Origin: Emiliania huxleyi CCMP1516
Taxonomy: Eukaryota > Haptophyta > Isochrysidales > Noelaerhabdaceae
Length of the DNA stretch: 64,000 bases
Assembly (NCBI RefSeq): GCF_000372725.1
Contig: NW_005202428.1
Location: 1,388,438 to 1,452,437, forward strand
Direction of reading: 5' to 3'
The first letter of the stretch is position 1. Each line of letters opens with the position of its first letter. Shown one piece after another: positions 30,080 to 39,520 of this stretch. The notes under the pieces were generated by a model that had not been told where the DNA came from, ran no database searches, and saw nothing but the letters and a program-made list of their open reading frames with translations. The position numbers and the translations under genes were made by a program.

Positions 30080-30796
30080 CGATAACTCGGAGTGAGGAGT
30101 CGATTTCGAACGTACGTAGCACCTCCACCCTTGGGCTTGCCATTATCACCCAACTCGTCCATTACCGATGGCAGTTTCAGAGTGATGTGGCGTGGAATGG
30201 TAACACTTTGCGCTAATGGCGCGATAATCGTTCGGTGTGCAGAGGGGTCAGCATTACGACGAACACTTGGTCGCCACCCTGTCGTCAACCACGAGTTGGC
30301 GCACGGACGGAGGTTGATTGGGTCTTCTGCACTATTGAAAGCTCTGTCCGCGGGCCACTTGTGCTGTTCTGAGGGCTCTAGAGATGAAAAGATGCCTTCC
30401 TGGCGTTGGACGGAGAAAAAGGCGTTGGTCAGAGGGGCTGCCTCAAATGTTTGGTGCTGCTTGGGGGGGGTCCACCGCTTCTCGTACGTCATGCTCGACG
30501 AGCAAATGGTTGTATTGCCACCACATACCCAACCCAGGCACATCGGTTGGCTATGTGGTGGGTCCCGTCGTCGCACCGTCACGCTCGAATCGTTAATTGT
30601 ACCGCCAAATGCGCGCATTGTGATCTCACTGTGGTACCCGGGGTCACAGTCGAAACGTTTGAGTGATTCGGCTGCGCTCCAATTCTCGTACACGTCGGCT
30701 AAGACTTCCATGCACTCACTGGCGTGCTTGGGGAGTATCCCGGACCATCGACCTCGGGAGCGTCAGGGGCGGGGAACCCGCAATTTGAGATGCTGA
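30080..30796. other. Two long overlapping opposite frames, coding status unclear
   Basis: A plus-strand frame (30092-30796, 234 aa) and a minus-strand frame (30711-29986, 241 aa) overlap over almost their whole length. Neither has a domain that I recognise. Base composition is less GC-rich than the verified genes. One may be a degenerate transposon protein; I cannot choose between them. Confidence 0.25.
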
Positions 30797-30985
30797 GGGC
30801 ATTTTGAGTTGCAAAAAATCAATTCAGATTGCATTTTTCAACTCAGAATGCCGAGTTGCGTCGACCATCCTGGAATGCGAACTGCATTCGTGAATGCGCT
30901 AGCATCTGGAGTTACCCCTTTGCATTCTAGGATGCTCCTTGCTATTTCAAGTTGCCTTCCTCAACCTGAGATGCCCAGCATTTTG
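30785..30985. repeat. Degenerate repeat of GAGTTGC/GAATGC words
   Basis: Words such as GAGATGC, GAGTTGC, GAATGC and their complements recur every 15-25 bp on both strands across about 200 bp, with low GC. This looks like a decayed satellite or the subterminal repeat array of a transposon. Confidence 0.5.
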
Positions 30986-31208
30986 GCCAATGCCGCATGT
31001 CGGCGGGGCATCGGTAGGCTGCGGCTCGGCCTGCGCCTCGGCAGTCGTTGCCGCTGCGCAGCTGGATATGGTGGCGCACGTGGCGTGGCCTGTCGTGTGC
31101 ATGTTTTGCAGCCCATAACCGCACGAATTGTGCATGACCCTCAGCAATCCGTGTTCGATCGGCAACGCCCGTGCCGCTGCTCTGTGTCTCGTTAGAATCA
31201 GGCAATGA

Positions 31209-31571
31209 AAAACGGCGCCGGCTCTCGTCGCATATCTCGTGCGGTACGAGAGCGACGCAGTGGAGCAGTGGGAGGTCATCGGGGCAACGCCGTACCAGCA
31301 CACCCTCCTGACTGAGCCAGAGATCAAGTGGCAGCGAGCGGGGAGCGAGCTTGTCGGCGTGACTACGATGCGCGAGTACAATGGCAAGCTCTTCGCCGGC
31401 GAGGTCATGTGTTGGCTTCCTGCCTGCGATGTTGAAGGGAACGTGGCCCTGTACAAGCTTTACCACGCTGATGGCGACTATGAAGATCTGGAGGAGCACG
31501 AGGTGCAAGAGGGAGTCCGCGTGCACAAGGAGCACATGGCTGGTACCGCCGTGGCCGAGGAGGGGGCGTGA
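31209..31571 (+). pseudogene. Tudor-like domain fragment, probably from a mobile element
   Basis: An open frame without an ATG (preceded by a stop at 31206) encodes YLVRYESDAVEQWEVIG and then FAGEVMCWLP ... LYKLYHADGDYEDLEEHEV. The last part matches the small beta-barrel pattern (LYxVxYxDGDxEDLxxxEV) common in Tudor-like modules of protist chromatin and retroelement proteins. It stops at 31571, just before the TIR element at 31619. The lack of a start and the repeat-rich setting suggest a 5'-truncated remnant. It could instead be an internal exon of an unseen gene. Confidence 0.5.
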
Positions 31572-31618
31572 GACCGTTCGTTGACCTTTGTGCTTTGACG
31601 CGTGAAGCGTCGTGAGAC

Positions 31619-32371
31619 GGGTTGTTGCACGAGTATATGGGACACGATGTCTCAAATATGAGGGGGTTTGACTCCTACCGGCTCCTGACGCTATCCCTGG
31701 CAGCTCTAATGGCCAGGGTCAGTAGTGTTGTGATAGATGGTGCCCATACTAGCGCAGGAGCTGCCACACTCGCCCGGACCGTCCCCTTCTGGGGCCGGTT
31801 CCGCAGCCCGCGAGAGCCGACAGCGGGGCCGTGCCGCAGGTGCCTACTGCCGAGTGCCACAAACACTGCGCCGTCCCGCCATCACCTACAGGCTGTCTTG
31901 TGGGATGGTTGGGATGTCCAAACGCCACCATCTTGACTCTTGCGACCTCAAACCCGCGAGCTGTATGGGTGGTCCTGACGTCGACAGACGCCCGATGACC
32001 ACGGTGAAGCTGAGCCGGAACGAGTCGACAAGTCTCGCCTGAGCCCGTGGCGGTCGCCGGCTGAGTCGCCGTGCACGGGCCGGTACCTCAGGCGTCACCT
32101 CCGCAGCCTCAGGTCTCACACTCCATCACCGCCGCCAGGACGCCGTCGGTGGCACGCTCGGCGGCGACTTTGTTGCAGCCCCACAGCGAGCGCGGCGTCG
32201 AGCCTACTCGGTCTGGTCGGTCGGCCGCACTCCCTGGGTGCCAGGGAGTGCGGCCGACACGCGAGCGGTGCTTCCTGGCAGCGCGCGCCAGCTGTGGGGC
32301 TGCAACAAACTCGAGACACGCTTTTTGGGACATTTTCGACGCTTTTGTCCCATATACTCGTGCAACAACCC
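31619..32371. mobile_element. 753-bp TIR element with nested hairpins and 4-bp TSD
   Basis: Perfect 26-bp terminal inverted repeats start GGGTTGTTGCACGAGTATAT at 31619 and end with the complement at 32371. AGAC flanks both sides (31615-31618 and 32372-32375). The inside is noncoding and strongly structured: TTTGTTGCAGCCCCACAGC at 32169-32187 is mirrored at 32291-32309, and a second hairpin (arms CGGCCGCACTCCCTGG) lies at about 32221-32255. Such nested inverted repeats suggest a foldback or MITE-type element. Superfamily unassigned. Confidence 0.85.
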
Positions 32372-32375
32372 AGAC

Positions 32376-32694
32376 GGAAGCGAGGTCCCGTCTCCCGTCT
32401 CCCGAGGACGCAGAGATGCTAGGGTGGCCATAGGTCACGTTGTGCCGGTTTTATTTATATGGTAACCCGTACTGACCCGTGCACCTATCTTATGTGGTGT
32501 CGCTCAAGTGAACCCAGTCGAACACCCACGCTAACCCGTCCCCGCGTTCGCTGACAGACGCACTCTCCTCCAGCCCCCCACACCGCGCCCGGCCACACAC
32601 GCGGGCCGTTGAGCGGTCTCCTCCTCAACGCCTTGTAGCATCCCACCGCTCTCTCGTCTCTGACCCCACTCTGCCCACTGTGTCCCTGGCCCTC
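32376..32694. other. Spacer, nothing supported
   Basis: Lies between the TIR element and the inferred stop of WDR90 at 32695. It would include the 3' UTR of that gene. No polyadenylation signal stands out. Confidence 0.4.
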
Positions 32695-35660
32695 TCACCT
32701 CTGGGACGAGCACGAGGCAGCCGCCTCGGCGGGGAAGCTCGCCGCCGCCTCAATACGCGTTTGGCTGGCCGTCGCCGCGCCCTCCTGCGCGGTCTGATGC
32801 GACGGGAGTCGGTCACTCGCCTCGAGCCGCGCCATTCTCTCTGCGAGCCGTGCCACCGCCGCTTCCACCACCTGCGAGGGGTTGGCGAGGGGCGTGAGCG
32901 ATCCATCTGGCCGCCTCGGAGAGGGGGGCTGACGGGGGGCTAGCGACGAGGAGCAATCTCTCGGCTACCTCTCGGCTACCTCTCGGCTACAGGTCGGCCT
33001 GCAGGCCCCCAGCGACGAGGAGAGTGTCGTCCGCGGAGACGGCGAGGCAGGGCGAGTCTGCGCCCGGCGAGGCGGCGTGCGAGCGGCAAGGCTGGTACTC
33101 GTGCGCCTGCAGAGTGCTCCCCTCGTGGCTGTGAGTTGCGAATGGCGAGACACGCGTGCGAGCGGGCAGGGCGGGGGCTGGTGCGCCGAGTCGTACGCGA
33201 CGAGGGATCCGTCCGAGGCGGCGGAGAAGAGGCGGCGGGCGCCGCGTGCGTGCGCGAGGGCGAGGACGCGGCCGCGGTGCTGCCGGTGCTCCGCCAGGAG
33301 GGAGGTGGAGCCGATGTCGAAGACGCGGACCGTGCCATCGTCGAAGCCGCACGCGAGCGAATAGTCGGCGGGGTGGTACGCGACGCTGCGCGCGCAGCCG
33401 CCCGGCACCTCGAACTCGACCAGCTGCGGCGCCGCGCCGTCGAGCTCCCAGACGCGCACCGTCCCGTCGCACGACGCGGTGGCCAGCTCGCGGTTGTGCG
33501 GGTCGGACGCGACGGCGCAGATGAAGTCCGTGTGCGCGCGCAGCAGCGGCGCGAGCTGACCGCTCGCGAAGTCGAGCAGACCGACTGCACCGCGCCGCGT
33601 GCCGGCGAGCAGCTTGAGCCCGTCTGGCGAGGGGCTCAGCGCGACGACGGGGCCCTCAAGCTCCCTCTCGAGCCAGCAGGCGCCGAAGTCGAGCCGCCAC
33701 GCGCACAGCTTGCCGTCGGCGCCGCCGGTGACGGCGAAGCCGCGCCCGAGCGCCAGCGCGTCGATGGGCCCGTCGTGCAGCGCAAAGACGTACTCGAGTC
33801 GGCGCGCGAGCGGGTCGACCTGGAAGAGCTTGCCTCCGGACGAGGAGACGAGCATCCGCACGGGAGGCCGATCGGGTGCGGCGGCCTCCTCGTCGGGGGA
33901 GGCGGGGGGCGGGTCGAAGGCGAGGTCGAGGAGCATCTCACCCTCGTGGTGCTGCAGCGGCAGGCCGCAGCAGTGCAGCTTGCCGCGCTTGACGCGCCAG
34001 AACCGGACCGACTCGAAGCCGCACGAGGCGAGCTGCGGCTCCTCGGCCGACCCGCCGGCCGGCGGGACGAAGGCGAGCCGGCGCACGTGGTGCAGCGTCA
34101 CCTTGGCGTCGACCAACTCGACGGCGGGCACGGGCGCGTCTGCGGCGGAGATGTCCCACAGCGCGAGCATCTGCCGCGCGCGGTGGTCCTTGCCGACGGC
34201 GGCGAGCCTCGTGCCGTCGTGCGAGAGGGCGAGCGCGTGCATGTCGCAGGCGTGCTGCTGCAGCAGCGCGAGGCAAGCGCCGCTCCGCCACTCCCACAGC
34301 CGCACGATGGCGAGAGGCCCCTCCTGCGCCGCGGCGGGGGGGGGGGGGGGGGGGCGGTCATTAGTCATCGTCAACAACGAGTCCTGATCCTTCATCGAGG
34401 ACCCTCCTGCGCCGTGGCGAGGAGCGGCGCGGCCGCCGCCGCCGCGAGGGCGCAGATGGGCGCCGTGTGGCCGAAGAGGTGGCGCTGCTCGGACGTGTCC
34501 ACACGCTGCACGACGAGCGCCGCGCCGACGGCGTACGCGATCAGCTCCTACGGCGGGCGAAGAGACGGCTCACACCACGGTGCCGAGGCGGTGCCGACGG
34601 CGCAAGCTGGTCCGCTCCGGCTCGGGAAGCCACAGCAGCAGCCCCGGCTCCGCAGTCCAGCCGACGGCGCGGCGGAGGTGGAGCCGGGCGGGCGGCGACG
34701 GGAGCGCGGCTGTGCCGGGGGCGGAGCGCGGCGCCAGCGAAGCTCTTCGCCGCCGCCGCTCGACGGTGGAGGGCGAGGCGGAGAGCGAGGGCGAGGTAGG
34801 CGCGGCGACGACGTCTTCGCCCTGCGCCACGTCTCCGCCCTGCGCGCCGGCAGGCTCGCACGGCGCCCACAGCCAGCCGTACCGGTCAACCCACACCTGC
34901 GGGAGGTGTCGTGGACGTATCCTGGACGCGTCGTGGTCGTGCCACCAGCCGCGTCGCTCCTCTCGACGCACGACGCGCCTGCGACGGCTCCAGCGGCCGG
35001 CCGGGCATCTCGGGGAGTCTCGGCGAATCGCGGGTGAGACGCCTGCGAAGGCTCGAGCGGCAGCGCCAGCGGCCACTCGCCGGCGCGCTCCGGCGGCAAG
35101 CGCAGTGGCGAGTGGACCTCGTCGGAGGTGAAGGAGCGAGCGAACGAGAGGTTGCCTGACAGAGTAAAGCCTCGCAGCGCGCAGCGGCCGGCCGGCAGGT
35201 CGGGCGCGTGTGCCCGGAGCAGGGCGGGCAGGTCGAGCGCAAGGACGATCCAGGTGCCGGCCGTGCCCGCCAGCGCGTTGGCCGGGAGCTGCACCACGGA
35301 GCCGCACCGCCGCGCCGCCGCAAAGCACGTGGCAAAGGAGAGCCGCACTGCCGAGCGGTCGGCGGCGAGGACGTCCACGTGCAGCGCAAACGGGCGGCCG
35401 CGGCCCGCCACCCGGAGCTGCATGTAAACGTACCGCCCTGGAAGCCCGAGCGGCGGGCGGCCCTCGCGTGGCACGGCCAGAGTCGCGGTCGGCTTGAGCG
35501 GTCGGCTGCGCAGAACGAAGACGCGCCGCCCAAGCAGCCCGTCTGGCCGCTGCTGCACGTCGCCAGAGAAGCCGACGTCGACCCACTTGCGATCCTCAAA
35601 CGGCCGGAGCACGTCCTCCGTCCTGGCCTGGGCGGCGGATTTCGGGACGGAGGGCTTCAT
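32695..35660 (-). CDS. WDR90: WDR90/POC16 homologue: DUF667 domain plus WD40 repeats, six exons
   Basis: Exons inferred on the minus strand: 35660-35043, 34896-34618, 34547-34407, 34323-33187, 33106-32999, 32871-32695. All introns are phase 0 and the CDS is 819 aa. Exon 1 is the DUF667/CFA20-like N-terminal domain (VFVLRSRPLKPT, RYVYMQLRV, PFALHVDVLAADR, GTWIVLALDLPALL, FTSDEVHSPLRLPPE). Exons 2-3 join LLLWLPEP to ELIAYAVGAALVVQRVDTSE and HLFGHTAPICALA, matching human WDR90 (AVIVVLxVDTGEQRFFLGH). Exon 4 carries the WD repeats (LAAVGKDHRARQMLALWDI, LASCGFESVRFWRV, ATASCDGTVRVWEL). The last exon is a coiled coil (VVEAAVARLAERMARLEAS). WDR90/POC16 binds centriole and flagellar microtubules, so the organism makes centrioles. 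It is shorter than animal WDR90. Donors are GC, GA, GA, GC, GC. Confidence 0.88.
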
Positions 35661-35756
35661 TGCAGGCGCACGAAGAGCCGGTAGGTGTGTCGGCCATTGG
35701 CGCGAAAAAAGAACGCGGCCGCCCCCTTCCAGTGCTGTGAGTGCCTCCGCCGCAGC

Positions 35757-36746
35757 ATGAGCGATGGAAGCGCCTCAGAGAGCGGCGAGGAGGAGGGGCA
35801 AGATGGCCGCATGTCGTTGCTCGGCATCCTGAGCCGTAATCCCGTTGACGATATTCAGAAGCTGCTTGAAAGCGAGACGTTTGCGCCGGACGGCGAATCC
35901 TTCTGGGTCGATAAGCCTGACGTGGCCTGCATCGCTGTGGCGGCAGCCATGGCGTTCGCTCGTCCGGATGTGATGCGCTACCTGCTCACGGACGAGGCGT
36001 GTTGCGCCGAGGTCAACTCCTTCCTCAACTTCCCATCCTTCAGCCTCTTTCACGAACGGACACCGCTGGGAGTGGCGATGAACACAAAAAACGCTGACTG
36101 CAAGCAGCAGGAGTGGCAAGAGTGCGTCTGGCTCTTGGTCGAGGCGGGAGCTGATGTTGACGCCGCTGCCTTCTGCGGCGAGGACGAGGAGGACGAGGAC
36201 GAGGAGGACGATTACGTTGACCAGGGAGATGTGCCTTTGGAGGCGGCTGTCGAGAACGGCCTCCTGATCGGCGCGCAGGTTTTGCGTGCGATGGGCGCGA
36301 CCATTCCCTCGTACTGGCCGCCCCTCGCAGACCTCTCTCGAGACGAAGAACCGGGCGCGTACGACGTGTTTGAGTTTGTCCACCGCAGCGCAGACTGGTC
36401 GCCCCTGCACTTCCTCAAGTGGCTTCCGACGTGGCGGACCTTGGAGCTACTGCGCGGCGACGCCGACGTCCACGAGCGAGTCACAGGAGTGGGCACACCG
36501 CTTGAGGTTGCGCAACAGCTCTCAGCTAAGCACGCGTCGGCAGCGCTTGTCATCCAGGCGGCTTCCCCGTGGTCGCCGCAGACGCACCACCTGTGGTCGA
36601 AAGTCGCCCGCAAGCACGCTGTGGGCGTGCTGCTGATCGGCCACCTGTTTGCCGAGTCAGCGTTCGCGCTGCGAGATGTCCAGGCCATCAAGGACCTTTG
36701 GCCCATCTTCGTTATGCCGCACGCCATGTCGCGCGCGTCTGACTGA
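35757..36746 (+). CDS. Ankyrin-type repeat protein with acidic insert
   Basis: ATG at 35757 (MSDGSASESGEEEG); an upstream in-frame start at 35685 is less likely because the residues between look untranslated. About 329 aa, no intron. Ankyrin-like helices appear as VAAAMAFARPDVMRYLL, RTPLGVAMNTKN, VWLLVEAGADVDAAAFCG and VPLEAAVENGLLIGAQVLRAMGA, split by an acidic loop (EDEEDEDEEDDY). It is divergent from the usual G-TPLH consensus. It is head-to-head with WDR90, with 96 bp between start codons, so a shared promoter is likely. Function unknown; protein-protein binding is the usual role. Confidence 0.7.
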   Translation: MSDGSASESGEEEGQDGRMSLLGILSRNPVDDIQKLLESETFAPDGESFWVDKPDVACIAVAAAMAFARPDVMRYLLTDEACCAEVNSFLNFPSFSLFHERTPLGVAMNTKNADCKQQEWQECVWLLVEAGADVDAAAFCGEDEEDEDEEDDYVDQGDVPLEAAVENGLLIGAQVLRAMGATIPSYWPPLADLSRDEEPGAYDVFEFVHRSADWSPLHFLKWLPTWRTLELLRGDADVHERVTGVGTPLEVAQQLSAKHASAALVIQAASPWSPQTHHLWSKVARKHAVGVLLIGHLFAESAFALRDVQAIKDLWPIFVMPHAMSRASD

Positions 36747-37405
36747 GGAGTCACTCTTCAGTGGCTCGGTTTCATAAGGCAAGGCGCCAGCGCATTGAGG
36801 CGTGGAGGAGTCACTGCGGGGTGCTGAAATGAAGAGCTTTGTTGCCTGTTCCGTGATAATGATTAAAAAGAGAGAGAGAAATCTAACACGCTGGTCGAGG
36901 AAACGCGAAGTTCTTTTAGCTTTTACGGGATTACGTCGGGGTGGGAGCTGGGGAGGCGCGCGGGTCCGGGTGGGGGGGACGGGGGTTGGGACTGGGTTGG
37001 GATGAAGGGGAGTGGGATGGGGATGGTCTTTTCGGCGAGCACCACGGTGCTAGCGGATTTGACCATCCGTCTGACCGCCATTCCGATGACGCCTTCGAGG
37101 ACGACGGCTTCTGTGTCCACTGTGAGGACGAGCTGGACGAGCTTCTAAATTCTAATTACTGTCGTCCACACTTTGCCTGTTGTGTGAATCGTGCGTGTCT
37201 GTGCGAGAGACTTTTGAAATTCTTTTATATCTCGCGATAAACACAAAGCGAGGCGAGCGTTTAGCGAGCCACTAAGCTAGCCGTAGCCGTCGCGGTGTGG
37301 GCGCCATCCTCGGCCACAGATGCTCTCTAGTGCTAGAGTATCTCTGTTTTTTTTGCCTTCCGTCTTTCCCCACCCCCGGGGGGCGTGCCCTTTCTTTTTA
37401 GAGAA
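36747..37405. other. Convergent spacer, about 660 bp, nothing supported
   Basis: Holds a G-rich run (36939-37000) and a short frame with DHPSDRHSDDAFEDDG that has no recognisable domain. Transcripts of both flanking genes probably end here. Confidence 0.45.
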
Positions 37406-38566
37406 TTAACTCCGGTCGAGGGCCTCGGGAAGTCCGAGGCGAGAGCGGCCCTTCATGGTGAGGCAAAGGTACATCAGCTTCGTGTGCCCTTCCAGGGGAT
37501 TGGGGTGGGATTCGTGTCTCGGCGCGCCAAAGCTTGCGTGTATGAGACCCGCGCGCAGCGCAGCATTGCGAACGGCTCTGTATTCAGGCAAGCAGTGCAA
37601 GCCGCGCTTCTTGTAGAACTTTTTGGAAACCGTGGCGTCCGGCGTCATGCAGTTCTGCCAGGTCCGATTGGGAAAATTGCGTAGCTCCCCGGTTTGACTG
37701 CCGTGCACGCAGTTCAGAAGGATGAGATGTCGTCCTTCCTCGGTCTCTATCTGGTCCACGACAGAGACGTCATCTTCGCAGCCCTCCCTATCGATCCCAT
37801 CAAGAAGTGCCTCTGCCTGAAAGTGCTGGCAATTACATGTATCCTCAGACTCCGACAGCTCGGCTAAGTGGCGGGAGGTGGCGCTTTTGACGCGATCCTT
37901 CAGGTCGGGACTTGCACTGATGGAGTCGGCGGATGCCGGTTCTGGTTCATCGACAGCGGGGTTTAGCGTGGCAGGAAGCACGTCGTGGATCCAACTCAGC
38001 GCGACATCGCATGAGTCCAAAAGCACGTCGGCAGTCTGTGTCAGTGGCCCATAGATGACGACCGTCTTGACACCAATATCTCTTAGGCGCGCGATCGTGT
38101 ATGCATAGTCGCCGTCGCTAGTGATCAGTACCACAGTGATGGCTGCGTCGCGGGCGCGCTTCTCCCAGGCGGTATGCATCACATCGACAATCAGCTTCTT
38201 GTCGAGTGTCTCCTTGGTGCCACGTGTTGGACAGTCGACTAGTGTGAAGCCACTCAGATCGAGACCAATGCGATCAGTGCTACTGGTGGCCTTTGCAGAG
38301 TCGTAGTATAGGCGCCGCTCCGTGATGCGCCCGTGCGGCAGCACCACCTCGCGAATGGCATTGGCGGCCGCCGAGGCTTTGCACCAGTTCGGTACAACCA
38401 CGTTCTCGAAATCCCAAAAGATGCACGTGTCGCCGGCCAGGCCCATGTATGTGCAGGGCGCCGGCGCTGGTGTTTCGGGGTCCCTGCAAAACTTAGTTAT
38501 CGATAGTTCGGGGGCCGGTGCGCCAGTCCGCTTTCTTTTCTGCGGAGAAAGAAAGAAAACAGACAT
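37406..38566 (-). CDS. NYN-domain (PIN-like, MARF1/LabA type) predicted ribonuclease
   Basis: The true ATG is at 38566 (MSVFFLSPQKRKRTG); the more upstream in-frame start is GTG. 386 aa, one exon. Residues ~45-200 form an NYN domain: CIFWDFENVVVPNW with the first catalytic Asp and the D-x-E-N signature, RRLYYDSAK, GTKETLDKKLIVDVMH with the second acidic cluster, and VVLITSDGDYAYTIARLRD with the third (SDGDY). A basic KRKR near the start may be a nuclear signal. NYN proteins are metal-dependent RNases that act in RNA turnover or silencing. The C-terminal ~190 residues (HCLPEYRAVRNAALRAG) are unrecognised. It is divergent from the ARM-like gene, with 211 bp between starts. Confidence 0.82.
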   Translation of the reverse strand: MSVFFLSPQKRKRTGAPAPELSITKFCRDPETPAPAPCTYMGLAGDTCIFWDFENVVVPNWCKASAAANAIREVVLPHGRITERRLYYDSAKATSSTDRIGLDLSGFTLVDCPTRGTKETLDKKLIVDVMHTAWEKRARDAAITVVLITSDGDYAYTIARLRDIGVKTVVIYGPLTQTADVLLDSCDVALSWIHDVLPATLNPAVDEPEPASADSISASPDLKDRVKSATSRHLAELSESEDTCNCQHFQAEALLDGIDREGCEDDVSVVDQIETEEGRHLILLNCVHGSQTGELRNFPNRTWQNCMTPDATVSKKFYKKRGLHCLPEYRAVRNAALRAGLIHASFGAPRHESHPNPLEGHTKLMYLCLTMKGRSRLGLPEALDRS

Positions 38567-38777
38567 CGAGGGATAGGGGAGGAGGACAGGGTCCACACCT
38601 GCACGAGCAGGATTTTGGAAGGACGATCAGGGGCACAGGTGGGGCTCTCCTGCTCCTGACAAGGGACACGACAGGCTCGCAGCGCGGTGCACGGTGGAAT
38701 CCCAACTCCACTGGCGGTCCCTGAGTAAATTCTTCCTGCAAGAATTCTTTCTGCAAGCGAAGGCTCTCTTGCTTGCA

Positions 38778-39161
38778 ATGGCCAGGGTCTTCACGCCGGA
38801 CAAGCCAGTGCCTCAGCGGCCAAAGAGCGGGCCGCAGTCCTTCGGCATCGAGCTGCAGCAGCCAAAGTGGGTCGTCAAAAACATGCACCGCTTCCGAGAG
38901 GATCCGCAGCAGGCCGAACACGGCGTCGCAGCGCTGCTGCACATGGCAGAGACGACGCTGCCAGAGGACGTCGACGCGGTACTGGAGGCGAACGGAGCCG
39001 AGGCCATCGTCGCGGCAATGCAGTGGCATCCAGAAACCCAGACTCTCCAGTCGCTCGCTACAAAAACACTCGCAGCGCTGGCCGCACACAGCGCCGCGGC
39101 GCGACGGAGGGTACTGGAGGCGGGTGCTAGTGAAGCCTGGCTCGAGAAGTCGCCCGCGTAG
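38778..39161 (+). CDS. Small armadillo-like repeat protein
   Basis: ATG at 38778 (MARVFTPDKPVPQRPKSGPQ), 127 aa, no intron. After a basic Pro-rich lead come two to three helical repeats of ARM/HEAT type: VVKNMHRFREDPQQAEHGVA, EANGAEAIVAAMQWHPET and LATKTLAALAAHSAAARRRV followed by EAGA, typical of the inner helices of armadillo repeats. It is short for the family and may be a free-standing two-repeat protein or the stump of a longer one. An upstream in-frame start at 38694 exists but adds unlikely residues. Confidence 0.6.
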   Translation: MARVFTPDKPVPQRPKSGPQSFGIELQQPKWVVKNMHRFREDPQQAEHGVAALLHMAETTLPEDVDAVLEANGAEAIVAAMQWHPETQTLQSLATKTLAALAAHSAAARRRVLEAGASEAWLEKSPA

Positions 39162-39520
39162 TCGTCGTACTGATGCACCTTTTGTGATGACAAGGCGCCA
39201 CCAGCGCGCAGCAGCGCCTTCCTGGGGTGTGTGTGTGTGCACGCGGCATGTGTTATTATAGAGCGTACGTGTGTTCCTCCACACATCGTGGACGTAGCAC
39301 GCGTACTGTATTATTATTGTAAATTAGTGATATGACTCAATGTAAATAGGGGCACGTGCCCCGGCAAGCGGATCCATTCCGCTGCCGGAGGGCGCAAGCA
39401 CAGGACACGCCGCGAAACTGGACGCACGGCGCGGCTGGCCGAAACCGCCGCCCCTGACATCTGATACACACGGCGATGACGAACTCGAACACACGACAGC
39501 CTCAAAAGCAGCACACGTCG

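Noticed and set aside
33136-35037. 633-codon plus-strand frame across WDR90
   Set aside because: It is antisense to exons that match WDR90 domain by domain. Its product is Arg/Gly/Ala-rich with no domain, as expected from high GC.
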